Shown here piece after piece: positions 1-7,600 of a stretch of 11,564 nt of DNA. Source of the DNA: an uncultured Prevotella sp. (GTDB lineage Bacteria; Bacteroidota; Bacteroidia; Bacteroidales; Bacteroidaceae). The notes beneath the pieces were generated by a model. The model ran no database searches. It was given only the letters and a program-made list of their open reading frames with translations, and was not told the origin of the DNA. The stretch lies in NCBI GenBank assembly GCA_937877685.1, contig CALFGU010000060.1, positions 1 through 11,564 of the forward strand. Reading direction: 5' to 3'. Positions within the stretch are counted from its first letter, which is position 1. Every line of letters starts with the position of its first letter. The position numbers and the translations under genes are program-made.

Positions 1-46
1 GCGTCTGGGGGGCGTGAGGTCGCTGGTTCGATTCCAGTCACCCCGA
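1..46 (+). tRNA. tRNA-Pro(GGG), 3' part only
   Basis: This is the 3' part of a tRNA cut by the left window edge. The T arm is 22-38: stem gctgg/ccagt around the loop ttcgatt. The acceptor 3' strand is 39-45 (caccccg), with discriminator A at 46; no CCA is encoded. Counting back through a five-base variable loop (17-21) and the anticodon 3' stem (12-16) gives the anticodon loop at 5-11, CTGGGGG. The anticodon is therefore GGG, followed by G37, as expected for a proline tRNA. The acceptor strand also fits the CGGGGTG start usual for tRNA-Pro. The D arm and acceptor 5' strand lie outside, so identity rests on the anticodon reading. Confidence 0.88.
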
Positions 47-56
47 CTGAATTGTG

Positions 57-93
57 AAGCATTGATAGTCGAAAGATTGTCAATGCTTTTTCT
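57..93 (+). terminator. Intrinsic terminator after tRNA-Pro
   Basis: The arms 57-70 and 75-88 form a 14-bp stem with two G-T wobbles, closed by a GAAA tetraloop (71-74) of the GNRA class. A T-rich run follows (about 87-93). It starts about 11 nt after the tRNA-Pro 3' end, so it most likely terminates that transcript. Confidence 0.85.
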
Positions 94-447
94 TTGTGTC
101 CGTTTCTGTGTCCCAACTCTTGTTAGGAGTTGCTTGGGAGGGAGATGCACTCCTCGGTTATTACGTTGCTAAACACAAAGTCCGTTTTTAGAAGAATTAA
201 GTACCCAAATACGGCGCACAAAGTGCCACTAAATTTCAATTTTGTCTAACTTTGTGAGGGGTGTTAGGAGGAAACTTAAAAGATTCCGTGCTTCAGCGCC
301 TTAGAAAAGTCGGTAATGCGGGTGCATTCGGCGTTCTTGGGTAAGGATTTGCATAACGCGGAGTGGACAATGAAACGGTGGGGCTTCTTTTAGTAACAGT
401 TCCTTTAGCGATAGGGCATAGCCTTCCGCCTTTAAGTTATAACATAC
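94..447. other. Intergenic stretch, no supported gene
   Basis: I see no convincing gene here. Minor items: a small hairpin at 114-119/127-132 (caactc/gagttg); a TAACTTTG string at 247-254 (+) that matches the -7 consensus TAnnTTTG but has no TTTG at the expected upstream distance; and a minus-strand reading with no start codon, from about 376 to 269, that looks protein-like (see findings). Positions 101-135 contain a short imperfect repeat of tgtgtcc. An ATG-started plus-strand reading from 363 runs antisense through tRNA-Gln and is not a gene. Confidence 0.5.
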
Positions 448-487
448 AAAATCAGCGAGTCATCCGCAGTGGAGACTCGCTGATTTT
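448..487 (-). terminator. Intrinsic terminator after tRNA-Gln
   Basis: A perfect 14-bp stem (448-461 with 474-487) encloses a 12-base loop. Its outer four pairs are A/T, so on the minus strand the stem ends in a T run. It begins three bases past the tRNA-Gln 3' end. The element is symmetrical and could also work in the other direction, though nothing obvious reads into it from the left. Confidence 0.85.
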
Positions 488-489
488 TG

Positions 490-561
490 TTGGGGTACCC
501 GGACTCGAACCAGGAAAGACAGGACCAGAATCTGTAGTGTTGCCAATTACACCATACCCCA
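490..561 (-). tRNA. tRNA-Gln(CTG)
   Basis: The minus strand folds as a complete 72-nt cloverleaf. The acceptor is TGGGGTA/TACCCCA with discriminator A and no encoded CCA. The D arm is GTGT/ACAC around an AATTGGCA loop. The anticodon loop TTCTGGT gives anticodon CTG, which reads CAG (Gln). The T arm is CCTGG/CCGGG around TTCGAGT. The lowest anticodon-stem pair (31-39) is an A-C mismatch, slightly unusual but compatible with function. It has its own promoter (602-632) and terminator (448-487), so it is probably a monocistronic tRNA transcript. A short leader hairpin lies between promoter and tRNA (575-595). Confidence 0.95.
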
Positions 562-601
562 AACGTTATGTGTAAAACAAGATGCCCTCTTGTTTCGACT
601 G

Positions 602-632
602 CAAAAGTACAAACTTTTTTTATATTGACAAA
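602..632 (-). promoter_or_regulatory. Bacteroidales-type promoter for tRNA-Gln
   Basis: On the minus strand TTTG (629-632) is followed by exactly 19 bases and then TACTTTTG (602-609). This matches the known Bacteroides primary-sigma consensus TTTG-N19-21-TAnnTTTG. It is about 40 nt upstream of the tRNA-Gln 5' end, giving a short leader. It is the best promoter match in the window. Confidence 0.8.
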
Positions 633-679
633 CTTAGGGGCGTAATTTTTAAAGTTTTGCTTCTTAGAACGACTTCTAC

Positions 680-720
680 AAAAATAGGAGGTGCACCCAA
701 ATTACGTTGATGCACCTCCT
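680..720 (-). terminator. Intrinsic terminator after the GH20 gene
   Basis: Perfect 10-bp stem aggaggtgca/tgcacctcct (686-695 with 711-720), followed on the minus strand by a five-T run (680-684). It lies about 80 nt past the hexosaminidase stop codon. A smaller 6-bp hairpin (739-744/751-756, caggag/ctcctg) sits between stop and terminator without a T run. Confidence 0.85.
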
Positions 721-798
721 GTGATAAGTTCCTAAAACCAGGAGATTGTTCTCCTGAGACGTGTTTTAAGATTGTGATTCTTTCGTTAGAAACTTTGT

Positions 799-3700
799 TT
801 ACTTCACAACAACCTTAGTTCCGTTTACGATGTAAATACCGGGTTGTGTTGCATTGTCTGTGCGACGACCGCTGAGGTCATAGGTAGTAGCGCCCTTTTC
901 ATCAAGATTTGCACCAATGATTGCTGTGGGAACTTCTACACCGCTTTCCTGGAATTCCCAAGTACAAGCGCCCCAGAAATCTTTGAGTAAGATGTACTGC
1001 CAAGAGTTGGGGTTGGTGTACCAACTGGAAGTGCCGCTGTCGTTGATGATACAGATACCTGTTTTACCGTCAAGTGAGCGTTCTTCAAGGGTCCAAAGAT
1101 ATTCCTGACCGAGTTTTACGGCAGTTTCTCCGCTATGTGCAGTGGGGTAAGCCGCAGTTTCTGTTGCCTTGTTGTAGATAACAATCTTGCCATTGTTCTT
1201 CTTTTCGATGCGCCAGAGGAAGCGGTCTGCCTCAGACTTATCTGCGGGAACTACCAACTTAGATGAAACATTGGCAGCGGCATACTTGCCGAACCATACG
1301 TTGCGGAGGTAGTAGTAAGTGTCTTCCTTAAGGCTCTGCGCGATACTTGTGCGCTCCATAGCCTGGAACTGCTGGTAGATAGCGAGGTATGCCAAGTACT
1401 GTGCTTCACTTACGGCGCCCGCTTCGAGAGTAGTCTTCGCGGGAGTAATGAGCTGTGACTGGAGGAAGTCAAGTGCCTCTTCAGTGTACTGATTCATTTC
1501 GCCGGGCTTCGCCTTGATGGTGAGAATTTCGCACTTCTTCACGAGACCTTCTAACTGAGCTGTGAAATCAACTACCTCAACAATCGTCCAAGTACCGTTA
1601 TAGCAGAGCGCAGCTTCGTCCTTAGCGTAAACTTCACCCGAACATTCAGCGCTGAGGCGCTTTACCTTGCCTGTCATTGCGGCATTGTAACCGTCAACTG
1701 AAGAAATGGTAACGACACCAGGGATATACTTGAAGTCCTGAGTAGCAATCGTAGCCTTGTCAATACGAACGGCAGTGCCTTCTCCTTCAGCAACCGTGAT
1801 TGCAGTATTATAGTTGCCCATGGTGAGTTTGTTACCGCTGTAAAGGTTCGTCATGGTGTAACCACCTTCGGTAGCTGTGAACTGCCATAACTCTTCGGGT
1901 TCTGTCTGAGGCGTATAGTGGAAGCGCACTTTGCCATCCTTTTCATACATAGTAGAACCAATGTACTGGCGCTTGTAGTATGTTGACGCCGAAACGACTT
2001 GGTAAGTCTTGCCTTCCTGAGGCATTACCACGGGAGCGGTTTTGTATGCGTCGAGAGCAGCTTGGAGTGCTTCGAGTTTCTCAGGTGCTGCATCGAGAGC
2101 GTCACTTGTTGCTGTGTTATAAGCATCCTGAAGCGCATCAAAGAGGTCGGCAGCGGGATAACCTACTGCACCGCGTACGCTATTCTTTAACACGTCAGCC
2201 GCTTCGCGAACGAGTTGTTCTTCTGCGCTATATTCTGTGGGTTCAATGAAGTGCTTGCCGTACTTATAGTCAAGTGCGTCGAGGATTTCGTCATGTGTTT
2301 GCATGCGACGGTAGAAACCTACCCAGTCTTTCTTAGCTGTGGGCAACCAACCGATTTCTGCAAGGGCGAACATACGGGGAAGGAGTTGGTATTCTACTTC
2401 ATCGATGTCGTTAGTGGTTTCTGTCCACATGTTACCCTGTACGCCGAGCGCGAAATCTTCACGTCCTGAAAGGTTGCTGAGGGGGTCGAATGTGTAAATC
2501 TCATCGATGGGGTTCACGAAGTTATCGCCGTCGCCCCAACCGCCATTGTAGAGTTCGTCAACGAAACGGTCTTTCACATAAGCCTGAAGGAAGTCGAGGT
2601 AGAGCACTTGGTAAGGCACGATAATGGATTTCATTCCGCGGTCAGCGGCTTGTCCGCTGAAGCCAATGCCATTCCATGCCATGATTACGGGTTTGATTTT
2701 GTTGTTATCGTTCCAGTGCTTCAAAAGTTCGTCCCACACGACGATGTCGCGGTTATATTTTTCCTTCACATACGTACCGAGTTCTTCCACCAACCAACTC
2801 TGCAATTGGTGAACGCCATCAAGGCCGAGTTCTTCCACACGCTTCAAGCAGAGTTCGTTAACCGCCCACTGCTCTGTGGGACATTCGTCACCACCGAAGT
2901 GAATGTATTGGTGGGGGAACACTTCTGCGAGGTTGTCCATGATGCACTTGAGGAAGTCAATCACGCGGTCGTCACCAATGTTCAAGACATCGTGAGAAAT
3001 ACCTCCGGGAATTCGCACTTCATATTTCTTTGTGGGGTCGCAACTAAACTCAGGGTAAGCAGAAACTGCCGCAACCATGTGACCGGGAAGGTCAACTTCG
3101 GGCATGATTTCAATGTTACGCGCAAGGGCATAAGCCACAACTTCCTTCAAGTCTTCCTTAGAATACCACATTCCGCGACCGTATTCTGTGTCATCGAAGA
3201 ACTGTTGACCGTCACCAGGATTGCTGAACGAACCTGAGCGAATGGCGCCCACTTCTGTGAGTTTGGGGTATTCGGGAATTTCAATACGCCATCCCTGGTC
3301 GTCTGTCAAGTGCCAGTGGAAGCGATTCATCTTATAGAGAGCCATGATGTCGAGCACCTTCATCACTTCTTCCTTGTTAAAGAAGTGGCGGGCGATGTCG
3401 AGCATGTAACCGCGGTGACCGAGATGGGGTTTGTCGGTAATCGCAACGTAGGGGAGTGTCCAATCTGCGCCACTCTTTACTTCGGAAAGGAAGAATTCGC
3501 GGGGCATCAACTGCTTCAATGTTTGCAAGCCGTAGAACCAACCAGAGAATTCGGAAGCCTTGATTTCCACACCGGCATCTGTGATGTTGAGGGTGTAACC
3601 TTCCTTGGGTTGTGTGGCATCTGTGCCAAACCAAATTTCACCCTGACCTGCCGTTTCGCCAGCTTGCTTCACTGCCAACTCAATGCCTGATGCCTTCTTG

Positions 3701-4362
3701 AGTTGTGCGGCAAACGCTTCGGCATGTTCCTTCATCTGTTCGCCAGTGTAAGCGATGGCAGTGAGGGCGTTGACGTCGAAACGTGCTTCTTCGTTGGTGA
3801 TTGTCAATGATGCGGGATAGGGGATGATAGAAATCTTGCCGAGTTCTTCAAACGCCTTAACTTCCACGAATTTTACGGGGTTGTTTTGGTCATTTGAACT
3901 GTTCCAAAGACCAACACCGCGATTTTCTGCGGGACCTCCCCAAAGGTTAAACGAAACGCCGGAGTTGCCCTTGGGATGGATTTCAAAAGCTCCGCTATAG
4001 GCGCTATAGGGAGTTTCGGTGATAGTAAACTTTGATACTTTACCCGCAGTTGAAGTCGCTGCATGCACCTTTTGGTTGAGGCTTGCTGAACCTACATAGA
4101 GGGTGTATCCCTTCTTGTTCGTGAACTGGTAACCGTCAGTATCGTTACCCGTAATCTTCCACTGCTGAGCGTCGTTTGCAACAGGGGCTGATGTGGTAAT
4201 TTCTGCACCACTTGACGCCGCCGTAAAGGCATTGCCACCATTCATAAACTGAATGAGGTACCACTTAGTGGTTTCGTCGTCGCTGATTGTGGGGAAACCT
4301 TGCGCCAAAAGGCTCATGCATCCGCAGAACAAGCACGACAGCATCATCGCAATTTTTTTCAT
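799..4362 (-). CDS. Secreted GH20 beta-N-acetylhexosaminidase, multimodular
   Basis: Exo-enzyme predicted to release terminal beta-linked GlcNAc/GalNAc, outside the cytoplasm. A signal peptide (1-20, cleavage before Gln21) is followed by a beta-trefoil-like binding module (about 30-168), the GH20b domain (about 173-308) and the GH20 TIM barrel (about 315-690). The substrate-assisted catalytic pair is D492-E493 in HFGGDE. Other expected residues are R317 (RGYMLDIARHF), W543, the Y588/D590 region and W646/E648 (GNMWTE). Two alpha-helical stretches (about 711-775, 932-1012) alternate with two further trefoil-like modules (about 782-930, 1014-1138). The tail 1158-1187 (YDLSGRR...PGIYIVNG) resembles a type IX secretion sorting signal. 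At 1187 aa it is much longer than a minimal GH20. It has its own promoter and terminator. The ATG at 4362 is chosen because the signal peptide follows directly; there is no clear Shine-Dalgarno. Family is certain; glycan target is not. Confidence 0.96.
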   Translation of the reverse strand: MKKIAMMLSCLFCGCMSLLAQGFPTISDDETTKWYLIQFMNGGNAFTAASSGAEITTSAPVANDAQQWKITGNDTDGYQFTNKKGYTLYVGSASLNQKVHAATSTAGKVSKFTITETPYSAYSGAFEIHPKGNSGVSFNLWGGPAENRGVGLWNSSNDQNNPVKFVEVKAFEELGKISIIPYPASLTITNEEARFDVNALTAIAYTGEQMKEHAEAFAAQLKKASGIELAVKQAGETAGQGEIWFGTDATQPKEGYTLNITDAGVEIKASEFSGWFYGLQTLKQLMPREFFLSEVKSGADWTLPYVAITDKPHLGHRGYMLDIARHFFNKEEVMKVLDIMALYKMNRFHWHLTDDQGWRIEIPEYPKLTEVGAIRSGSFSNPGDGQQFFDDTEYGRGMWYSKEDLKEVVAYALARNIEIMPEVDLPGHMVAAVSAYPEFSCDPTKKYEVRIPGGISHDVLNIGDDRVIDFLKCIMDNLAEVFPHQYIHFGGDECPTEQWAVNELCLKRVEELGLDGVHQLQSWLVEELGTYVKEKYNRDIVVWDELLKHWNDNNKIKPVIMAWNGIGFSGQAADRGMKSIIVPYQVLYLDFLQAYVKDRFVDELYNGGWGDGDNFVNPIDEIYTFDPLSNLSGREDFALGVQGNMWTETTNDIDEVEYQLLPRMFALAEIGWLPTAKKDWVGFYRRMQTHDEILDALDYKYGKHFIEPTEYSAEEQLVREAADVLKNSVRGAVGYPAADLFDALQDAYNTATSDALDAAPEKLEALQAALDAYKTAPVVMPQEGKTYQVVSASTYYKRQYIGSTMYEKDGKVRFHYTPQTEPEELWQFTATEGGYTMTNLYSGNKLTMGNYNTAITVAEGEGTAVRIDKATIATQDFKYIPGVVTISSVDGYNAAMTGKVKRLSAECSGEVYAKDEAALCYNGTWTIVEVVDFTAQLEGLVKKCEILTIKAKPGEMNQYTEEALDFLQSQLITPAKTTLEAGAVSEAQYLAYLAIYQQFQAMERTSIAQSLKEDTYYYLRNVWFGKYAAANVSSKLVVPADKSEADRFLWRIEKKNNGKIVIYNKATETAAYPTAHSGETAVKLGQEYLWTLEERSLDGKTGICIINDSGTSSWYTNPNSWQYILLKDFWGACTWEFQESGVEVPTAIIGANLDEKGATTYDLSGRRTDNATQPGIYIVNGTKVVVK

Positions 4363-4398
4363 AGGATTATTGTGAGTTAGAAGTGAATATTATCCTTG

Positions 4399-4406
4399 CA
4401 AAGATA
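4399..4406 (-). promoter_or_regulatory. -7 promoter element for the GH20 gene
   Basis: TATCTTTG on the minus strand matches TAnnTTTG exactly. It lies 37 nt upstream of the hexosaminidase ATG, giving a short 5' leader of about 30 nt. The upstream region is A/T-rich, but I see no clear TTTG at 19-21 bases, so only the -7 element is well supported. Confidence 0.65.
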
Positions 4407-4511
4407 CGTTTAAAAAATAAAATTGTGGATACAGAGAAACAAAATTTTGCCTTAAAGACAGGCAGAAAAGACCTTGTGTGCCAAATTCCTAAGAATCTTA
4501 GAATCAGGGGC

Positions 4512-4571
4512 AAAATAAAGCCTCAAAGAATTCAAATTGTTTAAGACTAAATTTAAATTCTTTGAGGCTTT
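4512..4571 (-). terminator. Long intrinsic terminator after the GH2 gene
   Basis: A perfect 16-bp stem (4517-4532 with 4556-4571) continues, after one C/A mismatch, with five more pairs (4534-4538 with 4550-4554). T runs follow on the minus strand (TTTATTTT) and also on the plus strand (TTTGTTTTT). It lies about 100 nt past the beta-galactosidase stop and upstream of the hexosaminidase promoter, so it separates the two transcription units. Confidence 0.85.
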
Positions 4572-4674
4572 GTTTTTCGTATTTGAGATGCCGTTTTGCG
4601 CAGGGCAATTTCGTTTGAAGTTATGATAAACTGCATGCGAAAGGAGCGCCTGCGAAACGTCATGGGTCGTTAGT

Positions 4675-7600
4675 TTACTTCACGATAAACTTCTTTCCGT
4701 TGGTAATGTAGATACCCTTGGGGAGCGATGTGGGATTTGCTGTGTTGCCTACAACGACGCCATGGATGTTATAGATAGACGCATCGCCCGTTGCTTCACC
4801 CTGGGGCACGCTGGGAAGTTGTTCGATGCCCGTAGTGGCTTCCTCAACGTAAGAGAAGCGGAGCTTGTAACTGTAAGTGCCACTTGCGGGAAGCACGTAC
4901 TTACTTAAAACGCCGGCACCGCAAGAACCGTTACCCACACCGAGTTGTGCTACGTCGAAGTTTACGAAAATATCATCGGAAGCATCCATTTGCCATTGGT
5001 GGAGGTAGTTGTGCATGTAAGCATCGGTGTAGTTGTCGATGGTCATGTTCACCTGACCTTCAGTTTCGACCTTAATACCGTCGCCATTAGCGCCATAGAA
5101 TGTTACCCAACGCACATCCTGGCGGTCGCCACTTGTTTGGGGACGCACATAATCCACGTGGTAGTCCTTAACGGGCAGACTATAAATGCCAAGGTCGGCA
5201 CCCTGCTTACGGTCTATCGTATTGTCGAGCGGACCACGTGCATAGTATTCCGTCATGTTCAACTCAGAATTCATTTGCATTTGCATACCGATGCGGCGGA
5301 GTGAGTTGCTGCGTGGAGAGTATTGTGCATTGAGATCTACACTGCCATCACGATTCACGGTATATACAAACTTGTAGTTGCACAAGTTGCCCGAAGCTGT
5401 TTCTGTGATAGTCACCGTTGCGCCATCGCCACTTTCTTTTACGCTAAAGGTGCGACTGGTGATGCCATTTTCCGCACTGTAATAGGGGTCTGTGCCATAA
5501 GGAGCATCGTTTTCAATCCAGCGGTAATTGCTATAGGCAGGAGCCGACTTGCCACTGCTATTAGCCGTGATTACGTCTAATCCGCCCATGTTCCAGTAGG
5601 TAATACCGTTCGTTGTATTTACCTTCATGCTCATGTCTTCGCCTTCGATGTAGTAGGTAGTGCCACTCTTGGTCACCTTAAGCGGAGTTCCTGCGGTGGC
5701 ATCAGCAGAGGCGAGCGAGTTGCGCTCTTGAAGCGTGTACTGTGTGCTCGCAATCGCGTGACCAACTTCCGCCCACGATGTTGCCTGAGAAAGACATACA
5801 GAGACGTTCAACAGATATTCGCCATTATCAATGCTTGTGGTGTAAGGAATAGAAAGGTCTTTGAATGTTGAAGTAGGAACAGAGGGGAGCGTCATGCTTC
5901 CGCTTTCCACTTCAAAACCTTCGTGGAGCACTTTCCAAGTAAGCGTCATTCCTTCGAGGTCAAGGCTTTCGTAGTTATTGGTGATGCGGATGACCTTAGC
6001 CGTTTTATTGAAATTGCCAAACTTGATGTATTGGTAAATGCGCTTCACTTCTGCAAGTTTACCCGTAGGTTGGCGGTCAGCTGTGATAACACCGTTGTTC
6101 ACGAAATTACCTTGGTGGGGCGCTTCAGGATAGTCGTTACCATTACGATACTTGTTGAAACCATTCACCTTGAGTTCGCCGTTCTTAATATCTTCAGGCG
6201 AAACAATAGCTTGGTCCACCCAGTCCCAGATACAGCCACCCATACCATTCGTACTGCTTTCCATCACGTCCCAATACTCCTTGAGGTTACCCACTGAGTG
6301 ACCCATAGCGTGAGCATACTCACACATGAAATAGGGTTGGCCCTTTCGGTCAACGTCCCACTCTACAGTAGGCACGTCTCGGTACATGACACTATAAATA
6401 TCCGTAGGAGATGTTCCTGCACGAGTAGCGCCTTCATAATGAATAGGACGTGGGTCGAGCGCTCGGGCAGCATTGTAAGCGTGATTGAAGTTTACGCCGC
6501 CGTCACTTTCATTACCGAGACTCCATGATACTACGCAGGGGTGATTTCTGTCGCGGAGCACCATGCGAGTGATTCTATCTACGATCGGTGCGCGCCAAGA
6601 AGACGCAATATGTATGCGTCCGCCGTTTGACCAATTCTTGTGGAACTCAACGTCTGCTTCATCCATCTGGTACATACCGATATAGTCCATCATGGCATTC
6701 ATCTTCGGACTACGGGGATAGTGACTCGAGCGCACCATGTTCACATTGTTCTGCTTCATCAGCATGAGGTCGGTCCACATTGTTTCAATGTCCATTGTGC
6801 GTCCCATAATGGGATGTGTGTCTTGCGTATTCACACCCTTCATCAGCACACGCTTGCCGTTTACCAAGAATTGGTTGTTCTGAATCGTAGCTACGCAGAA
6901 ACCATACTTCGTTGCCGTCACGCTTTCTTCCTTACCCGCAGCATCCTTTTGGATAATTTCAACGGTGTAAAGCGCAGGACTGTCGCTTGTCCAGGGTTGG
7001 AGATTTGCAAGTCCTTCGAAGAGGATGGCAAGATTCTTAGAGGTTTCAGCAGTTGTAAAGTCAGCGTTGCCTGTCTGTGTCTGAATGACGTTTCCAGCAG
7101 GATCAATGAGGCGCACTTCATACTGCTTGCTGGCAGTGAGTCCGTCGCGGTTGTCGAGGTCTAACTTCACGGTGAGTGTGCCTGAAGTAGCGTCTCCTGA
7201 AAGTGCGCTGGAGATATAATGGTCTCTTACAAACACCTTAGGAACAGACATGAGGTAAACGTCGCGGTGAATACCGCTCATGTGCCACATATCTTGTCCT
7301 TCGAGATAGGAACCGTCGGTCCAGCGAATCACGCGTACGGCAATATTATTCTCACCTGTGCGTACGTGCTTGCTCACGTCAAATTCAGCATCCATATTAC
7401 CGCCTTCTGTGTAACCCACATACTGACCGTTCACCCACACATAAGCGGCAGAGTAAATACCATCAAAGTGGAGCAACACACGCTCATTTTCCCAACCTTC
7501 AGGAAGCGTGAAGTTGCGGCGATAACTACCCACGCTGTTGTCCAATCCCCTGCGCATCGTTACGTAAGGAGGATTGTCGGTAAAGGGATAGTCCACATTA

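Noticed and set aside
1..46. Integration (att) site at the tRNA-Pro 3' end
   Set aside because: tRNA 3' ends are common integration sites, but I found no direct repeat of this end elsewhere in the window and no integrase gene.
247..254. Promoter for a plus-strand gene
   Set aside because: The -7 string fits, but there is no -33 partner and no gene downstream; an apparent GTG start at 288 reaches a stop after 18 codons.
363..575. 70-aa open reading frame on the plus strand
   Set aside because: It runs through the terminator and antisense to tRNA-Gln; the VGVPGLEPGKTGPES part is just translated tRNA complement.
2608..3237. 209-aa plus-strand reading frame
   Set aside because: It is antisense to the GH20 catalytic domain, has no recognisable domain and follows from codon bias of the real gene.
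4300..4362. Lipoprotein signal on the GH20 protein (LFCGC)
   Set aside because: The residues before the Cys do not fit a normal lipobox, and a signal peptidase I site (LLA-Q) follows shortly after.
6640..7164. 174-aa plus-strand reading frame
   Set aside because: It is antisense to the conserved GH2 barrel and Ig-like domain; His/Val-rich composition is typical of a shadow frame.
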